From: Doris montereyensis
Taxonomy: Eukaryota > Mollusca > Gastropoda > Nudibranchia > Dorididae
DNA length: 64,000 nucleotides
Assembly (NCBI GenBank): GCA_037039925.1
Contig: JAXRKP010000174.1
Location: 124,001-188,000 of the forward strand
Direction of reading: 5' to 3'
The notes beneath the pieces are model-generated. The model was not told the origin of the DNA. It was given only the letters and a program-made list of their open reading frames with translations, and searched no databases. The translations under genes were made by a program, and so were the position numbers. The first letter of the stretch is position 1. Every line of letters begins with the position of its first letter. Below are positions 1 through 11,612 of the stretch, piece by piece.

Positions 1-2337
1 CTTCAGTTCAACACATATGTCATTGTCATGTACTGTAGTGAGTTAGTGCAATTAGGACATTTAGTAGGAGAAAATGTCAGCAACACCATAGGGGCTCCTG
101 AAGTGATATTTTGTTTTTATTAGTTACCAGTACACTAGTTACAGGAGTAGCTCAAAATAGTCATCCTATATCAATATCATTCACCAAAAAGTTTGTAGTT
201 TGTAGTGTCGTTGGTTGCCACATCTTGGATTTGACTTTGATCCAATTTTCAATTATATCTCCTCCGGCCTTAGTTATGTAAAACCACTTAAATTATAGAA
301 CCTGTGCAGATCGTCTTTGCATTCAATATCTACAGAGGATGTCTTTTTTAAATTATATTTTGGATATTTTTTTAATGAATTTTGAAAGTACCTACGGCTG
401 TTTTTAATTTATTATTATTATTACTATTAGTATTACAGTATTAGGTACCATGAACTGTTTTTTCAAATGACAGTTGGCAGATACGATACAGTAAATACAA
501 AACTACATTCAGACAGCTTACAAAAACAAGAACAAACTTAATTTCATCTAAATCGGTCAACAAGTAACTAAATTATGAATTTTAAAAATTTTATTTGGAC
601 TTCTAAAATTTTCGACAAATGATAAAAGCATTTTTTAGGTCATTTTATTAATTTTAAAGTTGAAATAATTTTAAAAGTAATGATTGGAAACAGGATATAC
701 ACATAATCAAAGATTTGGCCCTGTAATTTCACAAAACATTAAAGGAAAATATACTTCAACTTCATCAATGAAGTGATGCGACAAACTTGGGGGAAAATAC
801 CCTGGACTTGGAAAAATTTGCAAATTCTGAAGAAAATGGTTCAAATGCCATTTTTGGAGGCTCATAAAAAAGACAATTTTCAAACTAAGTAAACCAACTC
901 AAAACTATTTCGAGACAAAGGCTAATGTTTTAGTTTCAAGCAAAAATACCAAATTCATCATAATCGTACCGTAACTCAACTGAGGGTTCCAATTAAAATT
1001 TAATAAAATCGGTCTCTCTGCAACAAGAATGGACTGATACTATAGTACTACTAGTACTGGTATACTAATTTAATTACTAGTACTACCGGTAGGCCTACTA
1101 ATAGTAGTACTTTTGTAGTACTTGAGTAGTGATAAGACCGAGTAATCGGAAATGAAAACTTTCAAAGCTCAGGTCGATTATATATCAAATTAAAGATAAT
1201 GTTATGGTCTATTCTATGATAAAATCATTCCCTAACAAAATTAATTTAGGGGGAAAAATGAATAAATTGATGATAAATTGTATGCGGACATTACACATGC
1301 CGAGAGAAAAAACCTCAATAAATCAAGAACCATAACAACAAGCTATCAAGACATTAGTAAATTACATGTATAAACCAAAGAGAATACATGTAATCAGCTC
1401 TATTTACTTAGATGAAGCATAAAAGTACATATTCAATCATATCATTATAAAATATTCCAGCACAGTCAAAACGTGACAAAAGTAAGTGATGAGTGATATG
1501 GAAATTAAATAAATTGAACAAAAATGTCGATAAGACGAGAACCACAACAGCAAATGAGTCATATTAAAATATATATATATATATATATATATCAAAATAA
1601 AGAGAATTATAATTTATATTTATAAGGCCAATTACAACTAGTTATACTACTACTAAGCCATTGGTAATAATTGGTATTCAAAACTGATGCATTTCTGAGT
1701 GACAAAATGCCACGAGTGCCAGAACTGTGGGGTCCCGACTAAGAAGTTTATATACGGTACATGTTCAATGTTATAAGTATACCGGCACATGTTATAAAAA
1801 AAATATAAGTAACGGTATAAGTTATTATAAGAATATAAGTTATAGTTATATAATATAATATACTATTATTGTGGCAAGTCATGCCATGGCCTACTGAACC
1901 AGTAAGTAGTAGTAAGACATGCCTCACGCTTAATTTAGTATCAGTAGTATCACACTGAATTTGATACAAAACATCTTTCTTTGTTTATAATATAATAATT
2001 AATATGCTTAACAATCATACATTCAATAAGATTACTGCTTCGTCGTTTCTGGTTTTTATTTGTCTTTGTCAAATTTAAAAGTGCAAGTAAAGCTTGGATT
2101 TATAAAATTCAGGAATTCTCTTTGAGACTTAAGGATCTGCACACTAACGTTCTCGGGAAATAAAACCCCCTATAAAATTAATAAAGCTTCATTGTTGAGA
2201 AAAGATGGTTCAGTGTTGTCACTGGGTTGCCATAACCGAAAACAGGATTCCATTAGAAGTTTTCACTCGTATTTGTATTACTATTAGTATTAGTTAGGGA
2301 CCGTTCTATCTAACACTAACAGTACTAACACTTAAAC
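1..2337. other. Gene-free AT-rich stretch
   Basis: No coding region with recognisable domain content was seen on either strand. The sequence is AT-rich with short TAC/GTA-rich low complexity around 1040-1130 and a TA dinucleotide run near 1570. Nothing else can be supported. Confidence 0.6.
1569..1592. repeat. (TA)n microsatellite
   Basis: Twelve uninterrupted AT dinucleotides lie in an AT-rich stretch. Simple repeat, directly visible. Confidence 0.9.
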
Positions 2338-2366
2338 TTAACCTGCCTATTTCGCCGAACGGCGAA
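2338..2366. repeat. TTAA followed by hairpin: possible solo piggyBac-like end
   Basis: A TTAA (2338-2341) is followed nine bases later by a perfect hairpin with 7-bp arms TTCGCCG (2351-2357) and CGGCGAA (2360-2366). Two TTAA-bounded piggyBac-like elements in this window (3065-5272 and 5614-8210) have hairpins 14-15 bp inside their TTAA. No matching right end was found, so this may be an orphan end or coincidence. Confidence 0.25.
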
Positions 2367-2369
2367 TTT

Positions 2370-3064
2370 CCGTTTTTTATGCTACTCAATGCCTAATTAG
2401 CCAAAAAGCGAATTCAGTGTGGACCTTTTTCAATGGTCATCCAAGTTGACTAAACACCCTATGGGGGCTATAGGGTGAGGTCTGGGGCAATTCCACCACT
2501 TTGGATCATAATATTCTGGACCATAATAATAGTAGTAGGTACCGTCAACTTTGCCTCAAGGGTGACTTTGCCTTCACCTAGTACCAGTTGAATGAAAGTC
2601 AGAGGGCTGTGAGTTACTTCCCTTTGGTTTTCAGCTCTCTTTTCAAGAAGGTTTATTTTCATACCTACTTTCACTTTCTCCTCCATGAGTGAGGCTTCCA
2701 TTATCCACAGTTGTGCCTTTTCAATTACTTTCATAGAAACAAGCGATTGATGTTTTGCTGATTTTGGTGAGCTGAAAACTCTTTTTATTTCTTCAACTTC
2801 TGTTTTACTTAGATTAGAATTATAATTTGTGTGAGTATAGAAGAAATAAAGTACAGTGAATCTTCTGATAAGTCATTCTATTAGTTCCTCAATCATGATC
2901 TGCTTCAGCAAGGGGCAAAGTCACCCTAAGATTTGGCTTTAAAACTTGGGCAAGTCACCCCCTAAATTAAGGCCATTGGATATGTATATGAGCAAAGTTG
3001 ATCATAAAGCCTGATTATTTCTGAAGTTAACAAGTCTTATATTTTTTCAACATTGCTACAGTAC
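2370..3064. other. Stretch without supportable gene
   Basis: A minus-strand open frame of 88 codons (2468-2734) is the only sizeable frame and has no recognisable domain. Similar 'caaagtcaccc'-like wording recurs at about 2575 and 2917, suggesting a degenerate repeat. Nothing firm can be assigned. Confidence 0.4.
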
Positions 3065-5272
3065 TTAACTCATTGCGTACTGTGAACCGATAGATCGGTT
3101 CTCATGACCGTCACGTTTGGACTGTGAACCGATAGATCGGTCCCATCCGTTCTGACCAAAAGACTCTATAATTTCGCCTCTCGTTTACATGAATCCTTGT
3201 TTTTATGTGACTCAGTGGTTCTAAAAGTAGGAAACTTCCTGTTGACTCAAATATAGCTGCTTTGGCGTCAGTTTCGAAATATTGATTCTCAGCCGTTTAT
3301 CACTCGTTTACTTTTTCCTCACCAAAACCAAAACAAAACAATGGATACGCCCACTCCAGGGCCTTCAAACTTGAGAGCCAATAGACCCCAAGGCGTCTAT
3401 CAAGCAGACAAGCTATGGAAGCTGTGTTTGCTCATTTAGATTCAGATTCTAGTGACAGTAGCAGTAGATCCAGTAGTAGTATTAGATCTAGATCAGATCT
3501 AGTAGATCAAGATACGACCAAAGCATTACTGCTACAGTCACAGATGCTAGATCAAGATCTAGATCTTCCTCTTCAGGATCTGACTCAGATCAACCCTTAG
3601 TTAGAAGAAAAAGGCCAGCTCTTCCCTCTAGGTCTAGACCTAGAACCACTGCTGGAGGAGAATCAACTAGAGAATGGTCTGAGGCTGCAATAGGACTGAG
3701 TGTTGGTTCAAGTTCTTTCCGTGAAACCAATTCTGGTTCGGTTAGATTTTGATGACAGTGCAGAATGCACTCCAGCTTTTTTTTTTTCTCTTCACCAATG
3801 ATATCTGTGATACTCTCCTCACAAATATAAATGATTATGGAGACAAGCTAAAACAACAGCACACTCCCTTACAAAAGCATTCGATGTTCCATTCCTGGGA
3901 GCCAATTGGGAGATATGAATTGTGGAAATATTTCGCAGTTGTAATCGCCATGGGAATGGATCCTCGTCCCAAAATAAAAGATTATTGGTCACCAAAGCAC
4001 ACAGATACACACCGTGGTATGGACAGATGTTTTCCCGAATAAAATTCGAGCTGATACACTGCTGCGTTCTCCATGCAAGTGAACCAAATGCAATCGGCCA
4101 AGCAAAGATCGAGCCATTCATCAATGCCCTCCTTGAAAATTATCGCTCGGAATTTTATCCTTACGAGGCCCTTTCTTTGGATGAAATGGTGATTGGCTGG
4201 AAGGACCGGTTCAAAAATAAAGTTTACAACGCCAGCAAGCCGAAAAAGTTTCACATCAAGACTTTCGGTCTCTGCGACTCCATCACTGGATACGTCGTAA
4301 ATCTGCTGATCTACTTTGGGAAGGATACAGCATATCGCCCCGAAACAGATCCTAATGCGGCACATGCTGTAAAGGTGTTCGACAAACTTCTCGAGCCCAT
4401 CAACACACATCACCACATCTTCGCTGACCGGTTTTATACATCAGCAGTCCTCCTCACATTTCTTCAGGAACGGAATTAGAATTACACTGTACCGTTCAGA
4501 TCAACCGTGGTTTTCCACCTGAACTAAAAACCCAAAGGCTTCAGCACCTGGAAACCAAATGGTACGTCAGGGAGGATGGGTCTCAGCTTGTTGCCAGTTG
4601 GAGGGACAAAAAGGCTAGAAAGCCCTGCATTTTAGTCTCTACCTGTTCTCAAGCTGAATTTGTCACTGTCAGGAGGCGCCAGGCCGTCGACAAACCCGCA
4701 ATGGTTGATAACTACAACCAAAAGATGAACGGCTGTGACAGGGTGGACCAGATGGTGTCCTACTATGGCACTCACAACAGGAAAACCAAGAAATGGTGGA
4801 AAAAAAAATTCCACTGGAGTATGGAGGTCACCCAAGTGATTTTGGATTTGTAATTTACCGCCTCCCACAAAAAAGGCCATAACTCATCTCAATATTGACA
4901 TATTCCAAAAATTCAAAACTCATCTTACTGGATATTGAAAGGACTATCTTTCTCTGTGGGCCTGAAATGGATTAGCTGCTGGTTTCTCTCATTTCTTCAT
5001 ACTGTAAGTACAAAAACTTTTAGATTTTTTTTTGAAAAAAATAAATTGATTACATAACTCAAATTTTTTTTTCCACATATATACTCCTTATTAGCACTTT
5101 AGTTGTATAGCCCATTCATTTACCTTTACATTGATACCAATTGTATGTCTGTAAGTTGCTTTTTAGAAAAGTTATTGGCATTTTTCTGAGTCAGGTGGCA
5201 GAACCTTTACTGTCCTTAAAAATAATTCAGTCCAAACGCAGTAAATAATTCAGTACTCAATGAATGAGTTAA
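3065..5272 (+). mobile_element. piggyBac-like element 1, complete with both ends
   Basis: A 2208-bp element bounded by TTAA on both sides (3065-3068 and 5269-5272), the hallmark target duplication of piggyBac. Terminal sequences are inverted and similar: CTCATTGCGTACTG on the left, and CTCATTCATTGAGTACTG reading inward from the right. A subterminal inverted repeat, GTTTGGACTG, occurs at about 3114-3123 and reversed at about 5228-5237. The left end also has two tandem hairpin copies (GAACCGAT-AG-ATCGGTTC at 3084-3101 and a slightly degenerate one at 3126-3142). It carries a broken transposase on the same strand. Confidence 0.85.
3415..4852 (+). pseudogene. piggyBac transposase pseudogene (element 1)
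   Basis: Remnant of a DDE_Tnp_1_7 (piggyBac) transposase, the nuclear enzyme that cuts and pastes TTAA-flanked elements. The N-terminal part is Ser/Asp-rich low complexity built on an AGATCT repeat (3415-3600). The core starts about 3749 with the typical N-terminal region ending in DYWS, then shifts frame near 3990-4005 and continues to 4479, where it stops at a second frameshift. All three catalytic acidic positions are still readable: DEMVIGW (about 4180), FADRFYTS (about 4423) and GCDRVDQM (about 4732). A KKWW-type segment follows, then a stop near 4850. The C-terminal cysteine-rich domain is absent. Several frameshifts make it non-functional. Confidence 0.85.
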
Positions 5273-5434
5273 GACTCATGTTGCAAGCTATATTTCTTTA
5301 TACATTTTTTAGAACCACTACAAGTGTAGACCTACACAAGAGTTATGTATTAGGCCGTTATACTATACCGTTTGGTAGCCTACTATGAACATTATTTTAC
5401 ATAGCTTTTTCAGCTTTTTTTTTTCATCCCCCAG
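5273..5434. other. Putative intron end upstream of pogo-like exon
   Basis: Between element 1 and the HTH_psq exon lies a T-rich stretch ending in a polypyrimidine tract and CCCCAG at 5430-5434, a good 3' splice site directly before the exon holding the ATG at 5454. Confidence 0.5.
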
Positions 5435-5617
5435 GTTGATCCCAGAAGCAACCATGTCTAGAAAGTATAAACCAAAACCTGGAGCACGTCCCTACAACTC
5501 CGTTCCGGCATCTAGTGTGGCTCAAGCCATTGATGATTACAAAAATGGGAGACTGAGTCAGCGTGACGTGTGCAAGAAATATGGAATTGCACGGTCATCG
5601 CTCCAAAACTTCCTTAA
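5435..5617 (+). pseudogene. pogo-like transposase, 5' fragment (HTH_psq domain), interrupted
   Basis: The ATG at 5454 (context aaccATG) starts MSRKYKPKPGARPY, followed by a pipsqueak-type helix-turn-helix (psq) with the signature LSQRDVCKKYGIARSSLQNF. Proteins of the pogo/Tigger/jerky group (Tc1-mariner superfamily) begin this way and use the domain to bind transposon ends. The frame is cut at codons for Leu-Asn (TTAA at 5614-5617) by piggyBac-like element 2. Homologous downstream sequence (GKPGGQT, the CENP-B-like region and the DDE_1 core) reappears at about 10320. The open frame beyond 5617 (to 5654) is the end of the inserted element, not this gene. Confidence 0.75.
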
Positions 5618-5833
5618 CTCACTTGAGACGGATGCGCCACCCCCTGGCGCATAATAATAGATTGCCGATGTTTACCATTATAGTGCGCCTAGAGGACGGG
5701 AACCGGCTCTATAGCTAGTTGAACTTCCTATTTAGTCTTAGGCAAAGTTTGGAAATCGATCCGTAATTTTTAATAATAATACGTAAATAGAGGCGAGCGC
5801 ATAGTTTTTCATTTGAAAATCGAAACCAAAACA

Positions 5834-7830
5834 ATGGCGGCTGATCGAAGTAGACAGGCCTCTCAACGAAATATATTTACCCTATTCCATTAATTCCAAG
5901 ACAATTCCAGTGATTCTGACTGTTCAGGAATAAACAATTTAGATGTTATTGATGATCTAGACTCAGAATATGTGCAAGATCTAGATCTAGCTCTGAATCT
6001 GATCATAGATCTAATGATGAACCTACGACAAGCAAAAATCTCGATCTGCCGTTCGTGGGAAAGGTAGATCTAGAGGTAATGGCAAACGGACCCCAAGTGG
6101 TAGATCTAGAACTACGAATTTTCAAACTGGACATAGATCTAGAACTTCTATGAACATTGATATACCTTGTACAGTAGGCAGTGATTTAGATGAATCAGAT
6201 GAAAGTGCTAGTGAGTTAGAGCCAGAAATAACGGAATTTGACGTTGGTCAGTTGTTGCCGACCCACAAAATAACAACTGCACTGACAATTTAGAAGGTTT
6301 CCTTCAGTCCAACCCTTTTCTGGTCAACGGGACTCGAATCCTGATCTTATCGACATTCAGAACGCAAATGAAATATCTATTTTCAAATTATTCATGAATG
6401 AAACTATGATCAGGCATCTGAAAGAGGAGACAAACCGGTATGCTATGGAACTTTCTGCATCTCCTCACATAGAGACTTAGTAATTGTAAAGACGTGGAAA
6501 ACAGTGACACTCCATGAAATGAATGGATTTATTTTAATTCTTCTTCACATGGGATTCTTGAAATTACCTGCGATTTCACTTTACTGGGCTAAAGAGGAAT
6601 TTTATTGCTTCTAAACTTTCATCGAAAATTCTTCCTCGGGATCGCTTCAGGGCCATCCTCTCGATGCTGCATTTCAGCGACAACAGGCATTATGTGCCAA
6701 TTGATCAGCCAGGCCATGATCCACTATATCAAAATCCGCACTATCTATCAGCACCTTCAAAAGACTTTTCAGGATCTATACTGTCCGAAAAAGCAAATTG
6801 CTATAGACGAGGCAATGTGTGGCTGGCGTGGTCGTCTCCGTTTCAAAAGGTCTACTTGAAGAATAAACCCATCCCATGGGGGATAAAATTCTATAAACTT
6901 TGTGAGTCTGGTTCTGGATATGTTTACAGGTTGAGATTTATGCCAGAGAGCCAGGCCTGAGCAACAGACCAGCCGATGTAAGTTGATTCGACTTATGGAG
7001 CCTCTCGGTTCAGGATATCTCTACACCGACAACTATTATTCGTGCCCAGAGTTGTTTGAACGCCTTGTGGAACGAAACACCATGTGCACTGGAACTGTGC
7101 GATCAAATAGAGTTGGAATGCCAAAGGACATGGCCAAACAGTCCCTGAAACTGAAAGTTGGTGAGACGGCCTACAGGAGGAAAGGAGATTTGGTGGCCTT
7201 GAAATGACGAGACAAACGTGAGGTCAACATGCTCACGTCAGCAACCGATCCAACTCGGATGAGCACAGTCACAACTCGAAACGTCACTAACAAAGTGAAA
7301 CCTGAAGTCGTCAGAGATTACAGCAGGAATATGTCTGCCGTTGGACCAGAGCGATCAACTTCTTTCCTATCTACCGCTAAGTCAGCCGAACCTCGAAGGG
7401 ACGACAAAAATATTTATGCACTTCCTGACCATGGTCATTCAATCATCCATCATATGGAATAAAGTTCGTGCTGCTAATCAGCAAAGCGCATGCCCCTTCC
7501 ACATTCATCAAGATCCTAGGCACACAGTTGAAAGACGACTTCATAACACACAGAAATGCCAACCCCACCGCCTGCCACCTCGACGTTCCAACAAGGCAGC
7601 GACTTTGCTCCGCCTCGATCATTCCAACTTTCACTGTTTGAACTCTCTTCCCCTCAACGCCGGCTCAGGATAAGCCACGAAGGGATTGCAGAGTCTGTTT
7701 ACGACAAGTGTGAAAAGGGAAAAAGGAAGAGACCTCAAAGGACCAGGTTCTGGTGCAAAGTGTGTGAAATACCGCTTTGTATGGAGCCATGTTTTGAACT
7801 TTCCATACTCGTTTGAATTATATGGCAGAC
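5834..7830 (+). pseudogene. piggyBac transposase pseudogene (element 2)
   Basis: A likely start MAADRSRQASQRNIF at 5834 is followed within 19 codons by a stop. The acidic, AGATCT-rich N-terminus runs to about 6240. The catalytic core is scattered over several frames: IAIDEAMCGWRGR (first Asp, about 6802), YLYTDNYYSCPELF (second Asp, about 7018) and MDQSDQLLSY (third Asp, 7341). A short C-terminal zinc-ribbon follows with CKVCEIPLC and CF near 7760-7800. Frameshifts occur near 6860, 6960, 7207 and 7340, so no functional product is expected. Family assignment rests on the order and spacing of these motifs. Confidence 0.8.
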
Positions 7831-7871
7831 AACCCTCCCCAGTGACTTTTTACCATTTTTTCATTATCTGA

Positions 7872-8176
7872 CATTACCATTAGCAAAAGAGACAATATAG
7901 AAACAAACAATTTTGGAAAGAAATTAAGAAACAATGTGTTTTATTTTGGGAGGGGGCGGATTTTATTGAGTTCTAAAAATTTTTTATGATGCCTTGAAAT
8001 AGGCAAAATTAAAAAAATCATAAAAAAAAAGTTTCAGAGATATAGTTATGAAATTTAGTGTTATGTATTGTGCATTGTTTTAAGTGTTTTTGTGAAAAGG
8101 CATGGATGTATGATGATTATTGAATTTTTATGAATTTTTTGAAAATACCATATAATTGCCAGTATCCAGCGTATGT
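7872..8176. other. 3' untranslated part of piggyBac-like element 2
   Basis: AT-rich non-coding sequence between the zinc-ribbon and the right terminal repeat of element 2. No gene seen. Confidence 0.5.
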
Positions 8177-8389
8177 GACCCGATTTCGGGTCCAGTCTCA
8201 AGTGAGTTAGAGCTCATTTATAGTGGAAAAACAGTGCCAGTGGTTTTTCCTCTTCCTTTCAGGAAGTAGATTTAAAATGTGACCTGAACGCCCCGTTTAC
8301 GGATCTAAATATCATAACTAGTCAATGACCAGTGATAATCCTCTGTGTTTCAACTCAAATTCAACCTAAATATTTTTCTAAATTTGATA

Positions 8390-10014
8390 ATGGCTTTCAA
8401 TTTTGAATTCCTTGTTGAATGATGACGTTTTAGGTGAAACAGAGGAAGATAATGTTGATTCTGGTGATGGATCAGACATCGACATTGAGTTTGAAGCTCC
8501 CGATCCAGAGTTAGATCTAGGATTTGAGCCAGAAAACAAATCAACCGACGGCTTCAACTTGACGTGGTCTGAACATTTGAATGATGTTAGTGTGGAACAG
8601 TTTACTGAATAATCTGGAAGTGTGATAGATTTTCAGGACACAACTCGTCCATTGATATTTTTGATCTCTATTTCCCCCCATTTCTGTATGAAATGATAGC
8701 TGATCAGACAAACCTATACGCGAGGCAGTACCAAACTAGGACTGGGAGAGTGGATAAATCTGTGGAAGCCATGTACTAGCCAGGATATTCAGAAGTACAT
8801 GTACATCAATATTATGTTTGGCATTCACACAATGCCAGATATAAATTTATACTGGTCATCAGGACAAAAATATCGATCCTGCCGCGTCGCATGTACTCGG
8901 AAAAATGCGCTGCCATGAAAACAAACCAGTATTTTCAGTTTTACTCGACAACTCAGATTTTACGTGGCAACGACGGCTATGATCCCTCTTCAAGGTCAGG
9001 CCTGTCCTAGATGTTGTGAGGGCAAAGTATAAGGACCTGTACAAGCCTTCATGAGGTCAGCATTGACGAGGGCAATGGTAATGGTAGCCTTCAACGGAAG
9101 GCTTCAATGGAAACAATACTACTTGCCGAGCAAGCCTGACAAGCACGGGATCAAAATCTGGTGTGCCACACAATCTAAAACGGATACATGTTAAACTTTG
9201 CGGTGTACACCGGCAAGCAAGATGGTGTGAGGACTGGATTAGGGCATCATGTGGTGATGAGTGTTGGAGTGGACTATCTGAATCAGTATCGCGTTTTATT
9301 TTTTTGACAATTTTTTTTTTCACATCAGTTCAACTGGCTGAGGACCTCCTGAGAAAAAACACGTACTGCTGCGGAACAATTCGTAGGAACTGTGTCGGGC
9401 TGGCCGCTGAGGAATGAGAAGACGAAGAAAGGTGACACTAAGATCCGAAACGAAAAGGGATATGGTGGCAAACGAGTTGGTTTGACAAAACGGGAAGTCA
9501 ACATATTGTCGACTAACTTTCGAATCAACAACAACAATGGTTACCGTTCTTCGAGACAGGGGCGAGTCAACGTCGAGATTCCGACTGCTGTCGCCAGCTA
9601 TAATGACAATATGGGGAGGGCTCGACCTCGGACGCCTACTACCAGATCAGGGCTTCTCGGGTGGTGGAGGTACGTTTTCTGGTTTCTGATCCAGACAGCG
9701 ATGGTCAATTCCTACATTGCCATAAAATCAGCCGTCCGAAACCGTCCCGGAGGTCACCCGTCTCTCGACATTTACTTTTCAGGATGAGTGTGATCGACGA
9801 CCTTCTGTCAGACGTCAATGCAGTTCCCCGAGAACTGATACCAACAGACAAACACAAAAGTGTAAGACTGCCAGAAGGAAAACGCTGCTACCAGTGCGCG
9901 CCGACAAAAAGAAAACCCAAAGAACAGAACACCGAAACCGTCTATGGATGTACAGTTTGCAACGTTCATTTGTGTGAAGGCGTCTGCTTTGGAAAATTCC
10001 ATAAACTTCTTTGA
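8390..10014 (+). pseudogene. piggyBac transposase pseudogene (element 3)
   Basis: The presumed start at 8390 reads MAF and, after a frameshift, NSL: the same opening as the copies at 16134 and 31004. An acidic N-terminus (8403-8612) precedes an N-terminal core with NLYARQ (about 8713). The first catalytic Asp is in EVSIDEG (about 9057) but the next codons are damaged. The second Asp region near 9300 is disrupted by a T run. The third (after YNDNMG, about 9605) is lost to a frameshift. The C-terminal cysteine-rich domain is well kept: CYQC, YGCTVC, HLCEGVC, FH (9889-10005), stop at 10014. The right flank shares AGTTATTTCC-TTGGCTT (about 10245) with the 3' part of element 4. No left TTAA end was identified. 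Confidence 0.8.
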
Positions 10015-10314
10015 ACTTTTTTATATCTGGAAATTGGGGACATGGATTAACATTGAACACAGGTAAAAAAAAAAAAATTTTTCCACACTTTATTAATTTT
10101 TATTTCATCATTCATCAATGCATATATGTTATAATTAAATGAAAGATAAATCATTTCTTGATTTAGTAGTATTTTAATTTTTTTTTTAACATTAACCGTT
10201 TTTTGCATGACTGAGTTTTTTGTAACACTATGGCATAATTCCGGAAGAGTTATTTCCTTGGCTTGGAAGTTGGAAATTAATTGACCTAGTTTCAGTTGAG
10301 AAGCATTATGGTTG

Positions 10315-10985
10315 ACAATGAAAAGATACCAAGGAAAACCCGGTGGTCAAACTATTCTCTCGCCTGAGAAAGTGCAACAAGATCCACTCATCCGACTGGG
10401 GATTTCCATTTGACACCATGGATCTGAGAATGAATCTAGGATTCTGACAAGGAAGGGAGGGTTGTTAAGTATTTTTTCAAGTTTTGCATTGGAATTTAGA
10501 AGAGGGATTGCGAACATTTCACGAAAAAGAGTTTAGGGCAAAGAAAGTGTTTTTTTGAAGGACAGAGAACATCATCAACTATGATGAAACCAACCCACCG
10601 ACGATCCGGGGCGCAAAAGAATTTTTAAGAGAGGAGTTTGTTACCCTGAAAGGATAATGAATTCAACCAAGACATCCACTAGCCTAATGTTGGCAGGGTC
10701 TGCTATGGGTCAAATTGGGATCGTTTAGAACACCTTGGAGTACATGGATTGAAGGTGGGCCAGATTCGATTTAACAGTCCGGTGGTTCGACCCACATCTG
10801 TTTTGTAGACTGGTTTAGGTCAATAGCTCTTCCCTACTGCAAGAACCTTGGGCGGTAAAAATTCTGATAGATGATAATTTGTCCTCACATTTCAGCAACA
10901 AAGTTCTCGGATTGTGTGAGCAACATAACATCTCCTTTGTGTGTCTACCCCCAAATGCTACAGTCAGGCAGCTTATTCCACGGTC
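10315..10985 (+). pseudogene. pogo-like transposase, 3' fragment (DDE_1 core)
   Basis: Resumes the gene started at 5454. GKPGGQTILS and WGFPFDTMDLRM mark the CENP-B-like helix-turn-helix, and the DDE_1 catalytic core follows with NYDETN (first Asp, about 10580) and ILIDDNLSSH (second Asp, about 10863). KVLGLCEQHNISFVCLPPN leads to where the third acidic residue should lie, but the homology stops near 10975. The frames change repeatedly, so it is a pseudogene. In the pogo/jerky family HTH_psq, CENP-B HTH and DDE_1 are one polypeptide, which supports joining this piece with the exon at 5454 across the two piggyBac-like copies between them. Confidence 0.75.
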
Positions 10986-10989
10986 GCGT

Positions 10990-11612
10990 AGTCTTCGTTA
11001 ATATGCGCGCTAAGAATTTAAGATAAAAAGATCGTTATTATCTAGATCTAGATCTAGGTCTACTGTTTTCAAGTTTTTCATTGGGACGCACTTGTGCAAG
11101 TGTTATGAAGGACAGGCCTTGACTTGGAATTTTAGAAGAGGGATTGGGATGTTTAGGGCTGGTTTTTTTTGTCTATTTTCTTTAAAGGGCTAATGAAGCC
11201 TCGTAGCACTAGTACTAGTAGTAGTAGCAGCATCGAAGCCGAGCCTTTTGCCTGCCACCCTAAACGGTCTCGTAGATCTAGGCCAGGTTAATAAGTTCTC
11301 ACCGACCTCTCTCACTCCTGCTCGTGTGTCGTCACGAAACCATTGGCTGCTGGAACGTCCGAAGCATTTAGACCTAGTGCACATGCGTGGTCAGCCTCCC
11401 CCGGAAAGAGCATGCTTTTTAATGCAATCGTTGCCTACAGCCCTACAGCATAGCTTTCTTTCTTTGTGTCGTGATTGACTTGACAGCAGCGTGCTCTACC
11501 CTTTGTTCATAGTTTACAAACATTTCAGTCTGAACCGGCATATTTGAGACTCTCGTTTGCCTTTTTTTTAGATCTAGATCTAGAACTGGTGGATTTGTGT
11601 TGTGCTTTCAAT
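10990..11612. other. Gene-free stretch with AGATCT repeats
   Basis: Short AGATCT/TCTAGA runs at about 11041-11060 and 11568-11584, and a CTAGTAGTAG low-complexity patch near 11205. Two opposed open frames overlap at 11190-11478 without recognisable domains. Nothing else supported. Confidence 0.4.

Larger units (their letters stand above)
5614..8210 (+). mobile_element. piggyBac-like element 2, inserted in pogo-like gene
   Basis: A 2597-bp element. The left end is TTAA (5614-5617) then CTCACTTGAGAC (5618-5629). The right end is GTCTCAAGTGAG (8195-8206) followed by TTAG (8207-8210), a TTAA with one change. The 12-bp terminal inverted repeat is perfect. Hairpins lie 14 bp from each TTAA: ATGCGCCA/TGGCGCAT (5632-5639 and 5645-5652) and GACCCGA/TCGGGTC (8177-8183 and 8186-8192). 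It contains a decayed transposase in the same orientation and lies inside the HTH_psq coding sequence of a pogo-like gene. Confidence 0.85.

Noticed and set aside
2468..2734. Minus-strand 88-codon open frame
   Set aside because: No recognised domain, no splice partner or promoter, and neighbouring sequence looks like degenerate repeat.
3819..4416. Minus-strand open frames opposite piggyBac 1
   Set aside because: They are antisense shadows of the + strand transposase, which has clear motifs.
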